Source: Ignelater luminosus (lineage: Eukaryota > Arthropoda > Insecta > Coleoptera > Elateridae). Taken from it: 64,000 nt of DNA. Positions 37,745 to 50,171 of the stretch are shown in pieces. The translations under genes and the position numbers were made by a program. The notes beneath the pieces are model-generated. The model worked only from the letters and a program-made list of their open reading frames with translations. It was not told the DNA's origin and did no database searches. The stretch spans positions 1-64,000 of the forward strand of contig VTPC01090588.1 of the NCBI GenBank assembly GCA_011009095.1, given 5' to 3'. How positions within the stretch are numbered: the first letter of the stretch is position 1; every line of letters starts with the position of its first letter.

Positions 37745-40012
37745 CCATGACTTGTATTCATTCATCTATTGTTATCATTATTATTATATTGAATATTACT
37801 ATACAGTAATACAAGTTTTTTCCTTTTTTATAATGTGTATGCTTTTTTTGGCACCCTCAGATTACAAAAATATGTTAAGACTCGTACCGAATTCTATAAC
37901 AATAATAATTTAAGAATGATAACTCAACGATTAGTGTATAACAAATAAGAATAATTTTATTATACAGTGTTTTCAACAAATATGACAGCAATAATAATAA
38001 GCATTTTAGATTAAACCATTACACAAAAATGCACTTTATTTTATTTTCTACAACTATAGTAACTGTTTGAAATTAAGCAGAAGTAATCAAAGGTATGAAT
38101 CTTCATTCCACAGGCCACCGAGGATGATTATTTAGTTGATAAAGTCTTACATAGTTAGTGACTTGTGAAGATGTATAATGGGTTGCATCTCAGATTCTAC
38201 TAGGCGCTTTATCACTGGAGAAACATTCATATATTCACGATTCTACATTGTGGGATATTTCATGAAATTATGATGCAGTGGCGGCTCGTGATACATAGAG
38301 TAGGGGTGCATAAACAAGTGATTATGAAATATTGCTTTAAAGTTTTAATTAATGCCTAACTTATTTATGTTTTGCTATTTACATTAAAATAGAATCTTTC
38401 TAATATACGCAATTATAATTAGTTAATAGTTAATATAGTTAAATTACTGTTGTATTGGATAATTGCAATTTAGAAAGATTCTTATGAAAATATCTTGAAT
38501 TCGTTTAAAATTTCAATTTTGAAGTTTTTAATAAAAATTCTAATACAGAATGAATAAATCTAAATCCTAAATTTAATTTTTTAATTTTCACTCTCCTCAA
38601 ACGAATAACTTGAAAAGGGTTTCTGTAATAAATCTTTTATTTCGTTTATTTTCACGCTTCACGTCTACCTATATCATAAATACCACCGATATGCATCTTC
38701 CTTGCCGTATAAACTACGGCTGCGTGAAACGTGATGTGTGAGCATTGCTCAACTTGTGTATTTGCTTGCTGTACTTTCACTCTATTTTACGAGCCGCGCT
38801 AGTACGAGAATCTTATATTAGGTTAATACACAGCAGCTTGAGCAGAGCCAGTACATGTGCGTTCGTCAACCCGTTTATTGTCTGTCGTTCACCGCCGTAG
38901 TTATTAAAATTTGAGAATGTTAGAGCGATTTGGTTACTAATAGAAATAGTTACCTTCTGCATTTAAAAAAATCAGTTTTGAATTGTGTGCTTTGTTTTGT
39001 TAGAGAGTACAGTTTCTCACTTGCTCCTTATGTAAAAACGCCATTGGATATGAGATTATAATTTTCTTTGGATTAAGGCGTTTTTAAATTTTCACAAAAA
39101 ATTAATGAACTTGGTTGGCTAAATGTGGAAAATCGTTGGAACTATCAATTCGGATAATTCATATATTCTCTTAATAGTATTTAAATCTTTTTCTACATCT
39201 GTTAATTCTGAATTAATGTCTAGAGCACAAGTTCATTCGTTGAATACCAGAATAGGCGTGTCCTTACTTATCACCTACCTTATTTCAAAGAAGTTTCAGA
39301 TAGGTATAATGCAGTCAAGTTTTACAACTCCATTCGTCTGAATACAAAAACTAAATTTATATTCTTTTAAACAATAATGGTTAAACCATTCATTATTATA
39401 AAATCAATAAAAAATACTCTTTAACTTCATAACATGCCTCCCTAATAATCTACAGTTTTAGTTTTCATTAATCAAATTTACATGTTGTCTTGGTTAAACA
39501 GAATTGGATTTGGCTAGATTTCATCAAGAGGACCTGCAGTTTTATAGCGTATGTAATCGTATTAATGAGACTAAAAGACAATACTATGAGACATAGTTTA
39601 CACATATCTTTATTTCCACAAAATAAACTATAACTAATATAAATAATGATCAAAATCAAACGTAAAATCACGGAAAACAAAAACAAAAACCCACGAGCAC
39701 GTGTAATAACAGCACTTACATTATACCTATAATGTTAGTAGTAGGGATAGTAGGTTTACTAGGCAGGAAGCTGAAGTGTACATGCAGTTGCATATACTCT
39801 AGGAAGTTAAAAAGTACCCCTGCTGCAATTAACCGTTTGTGGTCTACTCAAGAACAGTGACGGCTCGTGGTATTGTGCGGTGGTAGGGCCACGGCTTTGC
39901 AGTTCAATGTGGGGGGCTGGGTATAAAAATTTTTAAGTACAACATTACAAATCTTTTTTTGGAACAATAAACATTTCTATTCAATTTTCTGATTCATCCT
40001 TTAGAACTGGAT
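37745..40012. other. Intergenic stretch with two orphan transposon-end motifs
   Basis: At 38276 and 39855, in the same orientation, CAGTGGCGGCTCGTG and CAGTGACGGCTCGTG occur. These look like the left ends of one transposon family, but no inverted partner was found. The rest is AT-rich; the ORFs at 39123-39341 (+) and 39468-39686 (-) have no domain. Confidence 0.45.
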
Positions 40013-41263
40013 CACAGAGTAGATAAAGGTTTCACCAGAGGCGACACTTCACTGTTTTTCTTTGTTATTTTAACCACTTGGTTTCTTAACCTTGGACATT
40101 TAAATCGGCGGAAAAACGGCGCCAAATTTAAAATTCGTAAGGGTAACAAAGAAATGAGGTTTGTTTGAAAAAGAAATCGCAAGTAGGCAATCAACAAAAC
40201 AACTGTTACTTAATACTTAAATATATTTTAATCAGGCAAAATTTACAATTAAAAATTACATTATACTTATTTATAGATTCATCAGTATCTGCAATTTTCT
40301 ATTTTTCTTTTCTGCGGATTTAAATGACCTATTACTAAATTTTAAACAATAAAATATCCTAAACCTAATATATAATTTAATTAAGTATGTTTTTGGAAAG
40401 CTCCCACAGGGATGAACAAAATCTACATTTTGTAATTTTGCAAATAGTTTATTGCCAACTTCTTTGGTTACTATTACATCCTCAATCCAGACTTAAAGAA
40501 GTTTGCGTAACTTTTTCTTTCATAGGCTGTCCTACATCTGACTCTAGTAGTTGATTATCTGCAATAATTTACAAATTAGATTCATTCGAGAAAGGTATTG
40601 CTCTACATATCATAAATCTTTACTTACTCAAAGCATTAATCTCTATCTGAGAATCTGATGTTGCAGGTTGTTGTGACTCGGATGATCTGATTTCAGTATC
40701 TACAAATAATGCAAATATAATTAAATTAAAATACACATTAGTAGTTTGTTTTTATTTTTCAATGCTAACCATCTCTAGTTTCACTAGCAAATTTTCTTGG
40801 TACAGCAGATTGCAAGAGTTTATGCTTTGTGTTTATATTCACAAAATCCTCATTTATAAAATGATTGTTACATATTCTGTAACTAGCATGAACATTGACC
40901 TTATCCTGTAAATCAAGTCGGCCAGCATTTTCTATCCATTTCGTAGAACTACAACAGTAATGATTACACCATCATGTTTGTCATTATTAATATTTTACTT
41001 ACATGTCAGGATTTCTTGGAAATCTAAAAAACTTAACATCACTGGGGCAATTGTAACCTTTATTTACACAGCCTCTATAGGCACAAACATTATTATTTTT
41101 TCGTTTTTCAGACATATCTTTAAAAACCGAATATAACCTCGAAATTTACACGTGCTACTCTTGCAAGCAGGACCTTTAAATTGGCGGAAAGTGCTATCTT
41201 TGTTTGCTCGTATACTTTTCTCTCTCTAGTGTCGCCTCTGGTGAAACCTTTATCTACTCTGTG
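40013..41263 (-). mobile_element. P-element-like unit carrying a THAP gene
   Basis: A 1251-bp unit bounded by perfect 36-bp terminal inverted repeats (40013-40048 and 41228-41263, starting CACAGAGTAGATAAAGG) and flanked by the exact 7-bp direct repeat ACTGGAT (40006-40012 and 41264-41270). A 7-8 bp duplication together with a THAP DNA-binding domain is the signature of the P-element superfamily; other superfamilies are possible. Perfect terminal repeats suggest a recent insertion. The catalytic domain of P transposase is absent. Confidence 0.8.
40482..41115 (-). CDS. THAP-domain protein encoded inside a TIR element
   Basis: Four minus-strand exons with GT..AG junctions and matching phases: 41115-41003, 40948-40770, 40699-40628 and 40558-40482 (stop TGA), giving 146 aa. 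The first two exons form a complete THAP zinc finger: C11-X4-C16 and C64-X2-H67 ligands, FRFP at 30-33, Trp42, Phe68 and an AVPRKF box at 86-91, all expected of the family. The tail is short, polar and acidic (EIRSSESQQPATSDSQIE) with no DDE-type domain. An AATAAA lies about 30 bases after the stop (40448-40453). THAP domains bind DNA; in P elements they bind the terminal regions. The product could repress or titrate a transposase, but this is inference. Exons are predicted by eye. Confidence 0.75.
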
Positions 41264-41494
41264 ACTGGATTTCGAAGCGAAGACACCCTGTGTTTTCGAA
41301 ATATCTAAATCCGGCAGAGGTCTTCCGAGTTCTTTTATTTTGATCTTTTCTTCCACAGAATAGGTAGAAAAAGATTTTTTTTTAAAAGCTCACGTATTGC
41401 GTTCATATTGCACTTTACGTTCACGCTTCACCTCAAGTTTAAAAACGGGCGTGGCGTAAATAATAACCGCATTTCGATTATTGTAGCTCTATCT

Positions 41495-41880
41495 TCTTTG
41501 TGGTGGGCGAGACTCAGCTACAGAGACTGCAGAGGCTACAAAATCGCGGAATGCGTGTCATTAAAAAGTCTAATAGATATACACCAATTGAACACTTACA
41601 TAATACTTTGAATTTCATACCGGTACGACGAAGAATTATTCAAAATCTTCTAATTTTTATTTCAATGACGTTTTTATACAAAATAATGAAATACATTAGT
41701 ACGGAACTACAACGGCTACAGATTATCGAATAGCATATGTTAGCAACAAAACTACTAGCGAATCAATTTTTGAAAAAAGGAATTGAGATATTTAATAGGT
41801 TGCCAGATGCAACACGAAATGCACCCAATGTTAAACAGTTTAGAAATAACATCAAAAACCTCGACCGTGATATGCTTTAA
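41495..41880 (+). pseudogene. LINE reverse-transcriptase C-terminal tail
   Basis: A 5'-truncated non-LTR retrotransposon tail. In one frame: ETQLQRLQRLQNRGMRVI, RYTPIEHLHNTLNFIPVRRRIIQN, FLYKIM; then after a stop GIEIFNRLPDATRNAPNVKQFRNNIK, ending at TAA 41878-41880. These are the usual C-terminal motifs downstream of the RT domain in insect CR1/Jockey-like elements. The clade is uncertain. The 3' UTR runs toward about 41985, directly against the piggyBac relic. Confidence 0.75.
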
Positions 41881-41988
41881 GTGCTACGTCTTTAATGTCA
41901 TTACTGTAAATGTTTAATGTATTCCAATTGTTATTAATGTGTACAATATTTTACTGATTTACGCACATTATATATTTTATTAACTTAA

Positions 41989-43556
41989 ATGTTAAATGAT
42001 TCAGTAGCTTGTTTTGAATTATTTTTAGATGACGAAGTTTCCAAGTGTTTAAAAGATATGTTCGTTAAATATGCAAAATTTAAGGGAGATCATAATTTTG
42101 ATATGAGTGTTGGCGATCTTAAATGTTATATTTCAATTTTACTATTATCTGAATATATTAATGTATCTAGGAGGAGAATGCTGTGGGAATGCAATGCTGA
42201 AACATACAATCCAACTGTTGCAAATGCAATGAGGCGAAATCGTTTTGATCAACTTAAAAAATATACACATTGTTCGGACAATGATAATCAATGATAAATT
42301 CACCAAAGTTCGACCTTTATTTGATTTATTAAATTATTGATACCTCAATTTTGTCGAGTTTTTTGAACACTTGAGCATAGATGAAAGCATGGTATCATAT
42401 TTTAGAAAACATTCTGCTAAGCAATTTATACGAGGCAAACCTATTCGATACGGTTACAAAATATAGAGTCTATGTGAGCCACTTGGTTACCTTATGCAGT
42501 TTGAACCATATCAAGGTAAGCAGACTAAGAGACAGAATATGGATTTAGGCGTAGGTGGTTCTGTAGTAATGAATTTAGTATCGAAACTCCCTACTAATGT
42601 TTCTTTCAAAATCTACTCAGATCGATATTTCTCGTCTCTAAAGTTGGCAAATCGTTTACAACTAGGTTATGGTTACACAGGAACTATTATGCCCAACAGA
42701 CTGGAAAAATGCCCAATAATATCTACAAAATCTTTGGAGAAACTAAAAAGAGGAGCATATGAGTACCTTACTGACACTAAAAACTGTCTTACTGTTGCAG
42801 CCTGGAATGATAATAGCGCTGTTTTGACAATAAGTTCATGTCTTTGCGTTGAACCAATAAAGCAGGTAAGCAGGTTGATATCATCTAAAAAGAGAAAATT
42901 ACCAGTCAGTCAATCGAACGTAATTTCCATGTACAGCTTTTGCCAAATTAAATGAGAATTTGAAGGATCTAAATCGCTTAATAACTTTTGCGCATTGTAT
43001 GTTTCTATTACAATAAATAAAAAGATAAATTGTTTAGATACTTGTATTCTTAAATTTACAATACATAATTACAATAAAAACCTGTAGAGTACGGTAATTA
43101 TTATACAATTTAAATCCAGATTCTCATTTAATTTGACAAAGACTGTACAACAAGTACATTGGCGGTGTAGACAGAATGAACCAAAATATCGACAAATATA
43201 GGGTATGTATAAAATCTAAAAAGTGGCGGTGGGTGCTATTTACATTCTGCCTAGATACAGCCGTTCATAATGCATGACAGCTACATAGAAAACATACATC
43301 TGAAAATACAAAATTTGATTATTTGCACTTTAGAAGGATTGTAGTTCAGGCATGTTTACAATTATATGGGACTAGTACTATTGAAGGTGGAAGGCCAAAA
43401 ACGCTCAAAGAAATAGGCAGCGGAGTACCAGATGCTGTGAGGTATGACTGTATGAACCACTGGATAATGCCAGCAAACAAACAAAACAGATGCGCTCTTT
43501 GTAAAAAAAAATGCAAAAAAATCATAAAATGTTCACCTATGGAACATGTAAAATAA
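41989..43556 (+). pseudogene. Second piggyBac (PGBD-like) transposase pseudogene
   Basis: A piggyBac relic unlike the one at 20.7-25.0 kb. Seen: the N-terminal core (FDMSVGDLKCYISILLLSEY, MLWECNAETYNPTVANAMRRNRFD; 41989-42294), a degraded stretch with stops 42295-42490 where the first catalytic Asp lies (SIDESMVSYFR-like in frame fragments), FKIYSDRYFSSLKLANRL (second Asp) in the open run 42494-42955, and after a 212-bp MITE insertion YIGGVDRMNQNIDKYR (third Asp) and a Cys-rich end (CALCKKKCKKII). The MITE splits the codons for MYNKYIGG. A TGA interrupts the frame after DTAVHNA. Non-functional. Confidence 0.85.
42934..43145. repeat. 212-bp MITE inserted in the second piggyBac
   Basis: The left end CAGCTTTTGCCAAATTAAAT and the inverted right end CAGTCTTTGTCAAATTAAAT match over about 38 bp, continuing through GAGAATYTG. 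TA flanks both sides (42932-42933 and 43146-43147). Taking the insert with one TA away leaves an uninterrupted local reading frame across MYNKYIGGVD, which confirms the boundaries. TA target plus CAGT-type ends fits Tc1/mariner-type MITEs. Confidence 0.9.
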
Positions 43557-44715
43557 CTTAAACAAACAAATTTTGCTAGAAAATTAGTGAAGTCATCTGT
43601 TTTAAGTTCTTATCAATTAAATTTAACCAACTGTTTATACATTTCTGAATAAAAAATTATTCGGGTAAAAATGGGTTAATGGAAACGAGAGATTGGTGAA
43701 GTGACTTTGCTGCAGAAATAATGAAGTCACGTGCGTTCAATAGATTCAGCAGTTTAGCTCTTAGCTTTCCAGAAATTGCTGTAAATTACTGAAGGACATA
43801 ACCTATTATGAAATGTCACCTTAATTTATTTTTTGATGGAGTGGGATTCTTGGTATAAAGAACGCTAAGTTGGCGTTCCAGCAAAATTTAAATAGGGGAA
43901 ATCGCTAAGTCTATTAACAATAACACAGAATATAAACGTCTTCAACCAAATAAGCTCAACCACAACCTATTACAATTTACCTTTTGAGATAATGTGGTAT
44001 TTAAGGCTTGAAGATATCGGCTTCTGCGACTTGATCTTGAGGACGTTAATTTGAAATCCTATGTATTACGTACTATACTTATGGTTATGCATTACTTATG
44101 GCATCACCCTATTTGTGTTATTCACAAACAAGAATGGTTGCTTATTCATGAAGGATGCCATTAACACAGTGAACCCCACTTTACAAAGCTTGTTTAACTG
44201 TTTCTCTCGTTTGTTTTCTAAACACAGGAAGATTATAAAGTTCCTACCTAGGAGGCTGATCGTTTGTCAACCCACATCTCTGATAGAGAATGGCAGTATT
44301 CGATTCATTTACGGTGCGTACTATTACGAAAATTATTCGTTTCAAATTATACAACAGTAGGGTAAGCCATGGAAATCTGATAAATTTCACCCTGTATATA
44401 GGGTGTTCCTAAAAGGTCTGTACAACACCCTACCGCATATTCCTCAGACCAAAATAGGACGATGTAACCAAACTTACCTTTATCCAAAAGTGCTCCGTTA
44501 AGCCGCTACCCTACGTCAAAGATATTAAAAATATTTCTATTTTTCTAAATAATAAAAAATGCTTTAACGAATGGAATTAAATTTGGGATGTGAATGAACA
44601 CTGGAAAAGGGGATCTTTTGACATCAGTTTTTTGCTTGTGGGTGTTTCGTAAGTGGTCAAAAGTCGACTATCCACATGCAAAAAAGCTCAGATTTCTTTA
44701 ACGGTTTGGGTAGTA
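43557..44715. other. Intergenic stretch with abutting transposon ends
   Basis: At 44390-44415 two CACCCTGTATA / TATAGGGTGTTCC motifs lie back to back, as if a right end and a left end of two CAGGGTG-family elements touch. Neither partner end is visible. The ORF 44061-44360 has no domain. Confidence 0.45.
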
Positions 44716-45217
44716 ACACGTCGTTCAATAAGTCCCGAGACTAACAACGAAAACAACATTTTTTTTTCAAAAATTATTTTTATTCATCAATATAATCTCC
44801 TTTTAGAGTGATACAATCTTTCCAACGCCTTTCCAACATTTCTATACCATGTTTATAGAAGGATTTATCCTTTGCTTCAAAATAGACTTCAGTTTCGGCA
44901 ATGACCTCCTCATTCGAGCCAAATTTTTTCCCTGAAACATTTTTTTGAGATCAGCAAAGAGCCAGTAGTCGCTGGGGGCTAAATCTGGCGAATACGGGGG
45001 GTGGGGAAGCAAATCAAAGCCCAACTCGTAGATTTTTGCCATTGTTTTCATGGACTTGTGGCATGGTACATTGTCTTGCTGAAAAAGGATTTTTTTCTTC
45101 TTCATGTGCGGTCGTTTTGCTGCGATCTCCTCCTTCAAACGTACCAACAAGTCAATATAATAATCACTGTTGATCGATTTACCTTTTCCCAGGTAGTCAA
45201 TGAAAATGACGCCATGT

Positions 45218-45295
45218 GTATCCCAAAAAACAGACGCCATGACTTTGCCAGCAGCAATCTGCTGGCAAAGTCATGGCGTCTGTTTTTTGGGATAC
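45218..45295. repeat. Perfect 37-bp palindrome abutting the gap
   Basis: Bases 45218-45254 are repeated exactly inverted at 45259-45295 around a CAAT spacer, and the Ns start at 45296. Both arms are mariner transposase sequence (coding for GKVMASVFWDT). A chimeric join of two mariner reads or copies at the gap edge is the simplest reading. Confidence 0.9.
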
Positions 45296-45605
45296 NNNNN
45301 NNNNNNNNNNNNNNNNNNNNNNNNNNNNNNNNNNNNNNNNNNNNNNNNNNNNNNNNNNNNNNNNNNNNNNNNNNNNNNNNNNNNNNNNNNNNNNNNNNNN
45401 NNNNNNNNNNNNNNNNNNNNNNNNNNNNNNNNNNNNNNNNNNNNNNNNNNNNNNNNNNNNNNNNNNNNNNNNNNNNNNNNNNNNNNNNNNNNNNNNNNNN
45501 NNNNNNNNNNNNNNNNNNNNNNNNNNNNNNNNNNNNNNNNNNNNNNNNNNNNNNNNNNNNNNNNNNNNNNNNNNNNNNNNNNNNNNNNNNNNNNNNNNNN
45601 NNNNN
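45296..45605. other. Assembly gap (310 N)
   Basis: Run of undetermined bases inside the mariner copy. Open frames spanning it are meaningless. Confidence 1.
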
Positions 45606-45744
45606 CTCTGCTGTTTGTGGTCCAATCGACGTGAAATTTTTACACGTTTCATGTGAAGGTTCGCACTCTAGGGAAACGTGGCTAGTTTGGTACTACTAGC
45701 ACCATCTCTGGGTTAGTCTCGGGACTTATTGAACGATGTGTTAC

Positions 45745-48700
45745 TTCCGAGACTTTTCCACAAATTGTTAGAAATTCATGATCTTTTACAATCTGCTTGT
45801 TCCTTAACATTTAAGAGTTTTGCGTCTTAAGATCACTACTTGAAAAATAATAGTTATTTCATTTAATCATCATCCCGCAAAAACATAACTTTATAATAAT
45901 TTGTCTAATCTTAACGGCATCCTTTTCGGGCCAGTAATTAATTCTGTAATCTTTATAAAGATGCATCTTTAACCGTATTTTGAAGCGCTTTTAGGATCTC
46001 GATATTTCATTATATTATTACTTTATTAGTTTCTTATATCATGTAGATATTCAGTATTAATCCACATTTAATGTATATTTAAGAGCAATATAAGTACATG
46101 GGGAAATAATATCAGTGTGGCCTTCCGATTTTTAATAAATATTGAAAAAAACGGAGAACCTTTCAATACGCAATATCAAAAAATCAGTTTTGTCCTTCAT
46201 GTTGCAAACAACATACAATTAAATGAAATCTGTTTCATATGACCTGATAATTCTTAAAAAAATAAATAAAAATCCGCCTTCATCTGGATTTATAACATCT
46301 ATTATGTTGTAATTTTCCAATTGTTATAGAAACTATTTATCACTTGATCGGAATTTGTTTACATTATTCGTCGTCGTTCAACGTTATATTTTTTACATTA
46401 TTTATGTTGCAAGATTATTTAAAAATGGGCTGTAGAAGAATCGCTACTTTTTATTTACAAAATAAACAAAAAAAAAGGATACGCGGGAGTAACGATCTGT
46501 AGCAAAATTTGAAAACTACAAACTGTCCTACATAGGTTTGTTTGCATATTTCCCATGCAAGTCCTTACATAACATAAAACCACTCTAAAACACCGAGATG
46601 GACTTTTGATCAATTTGAAAGTACATTATGTTATCATAAATGACATGCTGAATTTAATTCTAATTTAATTAATTAATTAATTTAAATTGCTTACTCAGAA
46701 ACATAAAATTGTTACTTGCATCGTTACTCCGCGTATTCTTCATACATATGTATGTATAAAATATACACAGCGTGTTATAATGCTTTTTGTGAGCGTATCG
46801 GAATTTTTTATCTAGCATAGGTACTGATATTTTTATAATCCATACAAGACAAACAGAAACAAATGCTCTATTTTTCTTTTGAGCCCAATTAGTGTTCCCT
46901 TCATCTAATCGATACAACAGTATAGTTATTTTTATCCATTTTTTCTAAATCACTCCAATATATCTATTATAGTCTAGCAATATTAGCCAAAATTTCAGGT
47001 AAACCTCCAGAGAAATAATGTAAGACTAAAAATCTGGTCACAGATAATATTTGTTTGTCAAATAACATTAGAAGTTCTAGGGTCTCAGATGTGCATTTTT
47101 TTCGTTCCAAGAAGCGTAGAAGACACCCTCTTCAGTTAATCGGGTGCTACTCGGGATTTCGATTTGGTTGGTGGCAAATTGTAGGAAATCACATAAGCAA
47201 GAATTTTATAGGCAATGATCAACACGTAAAAACATTTCTTAAGATTCTTGCCATATCTTAAAAGTTTCAGGTTTTAAAATCTTCCACATTAAAGTACCTA
47301 AGGAACAAAAACATTGCATCTTTTTTGGAAACTAACGATTTGAATCGGTAGTAGGGCTGCATACATAGGTATAAATACAGGTCGCAGTGGAACGGGTTAA
47401 ACGGATTAAATTATTTCATCACTCACTAGTCAGGAGCATCCGACTGCTTTCGTTAATCTCATCAGATTTCGACGGGGTTACCCTAGTTATTTTTTAATAT
47501 CTTTGCTGATTTGCGATATAGCGCACTGCGCAAATAACGTTTTCCAGTATGTCGATATACGCTTTACTACGTCTATTCTATTATTCTTAATAAGAGGAGA
47601 TTTAGATTTACAACTGAGTAACATGTTTGCTTATTGTTTATTATCCCTAGTCTAGATGATCACCTGCGAAAGTAAAAACAACTCTTTGGTGTTGTAGCAT
47701 GAAAACTGAACTGACAACAGGACGTCTTGCACTTTCTTCGCGCTGAGCGATTCGTTCTACGGCATTGTCTAGATAGGGTGCTATAAATTCCTGCCAGTAA
47801 GAATTGTTGATATTCTACATAGTGTGAAATCTTTGAATATTACCTGCTATTTTATTTGACGTACGTCAGTGCTAAGTCGTCTACAGTAACACATTTTTAA
47901 AGCAAAGCAGGTTCTCATTTTTGCTGTAATTTGTACCATACAGCATTACATTGGCATATATAGTTTTATTATTCGTATGAGTGGCAATAATCCCGTATAC
48001 TGCTTACTGTACAGAAATATCGCCACAATACTCCCAATAATAAAAAAGAATAATGCTGTTATAATTTGATCCCTTAGTCTTGTGCTAAAGTGTACTCTAA
48101 AAACGCTTGTAATAGCAGCAAGAGAAGTGCAAGGTGGTTAACTCTCTTCCTTGGAGGAAAATCTAACAACAGAATTTAAACGACAGAAGCAAAGCACGTT
48201 TAGTGTTAATCGACCTGTCTAAAAGCGTCCAACTTTTCTCATCATAACCGAATAACAACTTTATATTTAAATATTATGTAATGAAATAAGCGGCAACGAA
48301 GATTTACTGTAGACCATAGACCATAACAGAAACAAAATGCCGTTTACAAGTTTTTCGTCTCCCGACGGAGACCCTCATAGTGTTCGGTTTGGAAGTCTGA
48401 AGGGAGCCTTCTGCAATATTCTGCTAAGCTTTCAAGGAGACCCCGATGGGGGCCTGAGGAAAGCTTTCGTACTCAGGTCTGTGATGGTATCGCTATGCTT
48501 CTGAAACGGTTTCTTATGCTCATCGTTAGGGTTTTTAAGTTTTTAATTACTTTATTCATAACCCTTACGATATCCTGAAGTAACAAGTTTGTCTAAGCTA
48601 AATCAGGAACTCGTAATCGGACAATATAACGTTCTTTTCTGATCATCGAAACGGAGATACCAATGTAAGGAGCAATTCTAAAATAGGCTTCCCAAAAGCA

Positions 48701-50171
48701 CACTTAAAGCATTAATTGCATAATCACGTTGCTCTGTTATGGGCCTGCATGAATGCAACTAAGTATACTGCTTAGAATTTGACGTGGAACATTGCAATTC
48801 ATAGACAACGCAATTAAAAGAAGAATTTGTAACATTTTGTAAACGTTTCTGAATTGGATGGCCTTCATAAATGCATGATTCAATTAATTATAACGTTTTT
48901 TCTTGTATTGTATACTCAAGAAGTGCTATCTGGTGACATCGGTGGCAAGAGTTACTAAAATGAAAATAGGCTTGGTTTATCCGTATACACTTATTTCAGC
49001 ATATCCTATAGTTTCAAGTGGATATGATACAAAAATTGTTTCACATGTACACCTACTGATTATCTAGTAAGTAAAAGAGAATAGACTTTAACAGTTATGT
49101 CAAAACAACTGCTTGGTCCAAATCCAAGTATATCAATTTCAAAAACTACAACTCATCACCTGTGTATTAGTACAAAATAATTTACTTAGTGTTGCGCGCC
49201 AGCAGGATCTTTTTCTAATAATAGGCGCTATGGTTAGAAAAGTTTATGTATAAGAATTTCCTTTACTGGAAGTAGAAAGAAAGTTAGCATTTGAATTAGC
49301 AGAGAACTTTAAGAATATAAGTTTAAGTATTTGCAAGTTGAAGAGGAATTTCTCAAGAATGCACATTAGGGTGTGTTTTGCTTCTCTTTTACAAAAATGA
49401 TACATCTAAATAATTTCAATCTGTGCGTTTAATTTTAAAGCTGAAACCGTTCAACGATTAATGCAGCGTACAATAGGAAACACAAGATCAACCAGAAGCT
49501 TTTTAGAAAAATTCAATAATGACCTACCAACCTTTCTGTTTTTTTTCGACAAAATAAATCTTAAGTAATTTAAAAGAGATTTTTGTAATTAGTTTTTTTT
49601 GAGCACAAACAATTCTTACATCGAATTACAAAAGTCTGAATTTCAAAAATCACTTGACAACAAAAGGTGACATTATTGGTGTTGTAAAACTATCTTTACT
49701 TATTTTTTTAATTATTAGGTTAGTTTGATATATATTTAGATATATCCGTTCTCTGCTTTTCCAAAGCACTATTTATCTAGAAGAATTTAAAAAAATCGAT
49801 ATATGAAATCTAATAAATGTTTTTTTAATATTTGCACATTAAACAATATCGTTACAAAACCACCTCTTGACAACTGCACATCAGATTTTAATATGAGATA
49901 ATTCTTTGTTTTGTTTTAAGAAGGTATTCAGGGTATTCAGGTGATAAAAATATTTTTGTTGATTTTATAAGATTCCGATACGTCCTTGTATTTTTCCATA
50001 AATTGCTCATTAAAATTCCACTCAAGAGACCTCCATAAGATAAAGCATATTTGTTCAAAAATCATATAAATACTGGCCTGCATTTGTTTTGATTTATAAT
50101 AAAGTTATTAAACCTTCTATAATCACATATTGTTTTACCAGCTGTAACTGCAACCCTTTTAAAACGTTGCA
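45745..50171. other. Long intergenic stretch upstream of Oat
   Basis: About 4.4 kb of AT-rich sequence. A GC-richer patch with an imperfect hairpin lies near 48426-48464 (AAGCTTTCAAGG..GAGGAAAGCTT-like). A TTAA-rich low-complexity tract lies near 46650-46690. No exon could be supported. The Oat promoter should be in the final part; a possible 5' UTR acceptor (TTTTACCAG) ends at 50141. Confidence 0.45.

Larger units (their letters stand above)
44716..45742 (-). mobile_element. mariner copy interrupted by an assembly gap
   Basis: The same family as the intact 55533-56825 element, in reverse orientation. Ends ACACGTCGTTCAATAAGT (left) and the inverse of ACACATCGTTCAATAAGT (right), with TA on both sides (44714-44715 and 45743-45744). 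The transposase C-terminal half is readable at 45240-44842 (QQDNVPCHKSMKT, YSPDLAPSDYWLF), but a small deletion near 44938 shifts the frame after MFQGK. The middle is lost in Ns, so total length is unknown. Confidence 0.9.

Noticed and set aside
45001-45699. Several long open frames crossing the N gap
   Set aside because: They consist largely of undetermined bases or antisense mariner sequence; no protein can be inferred.
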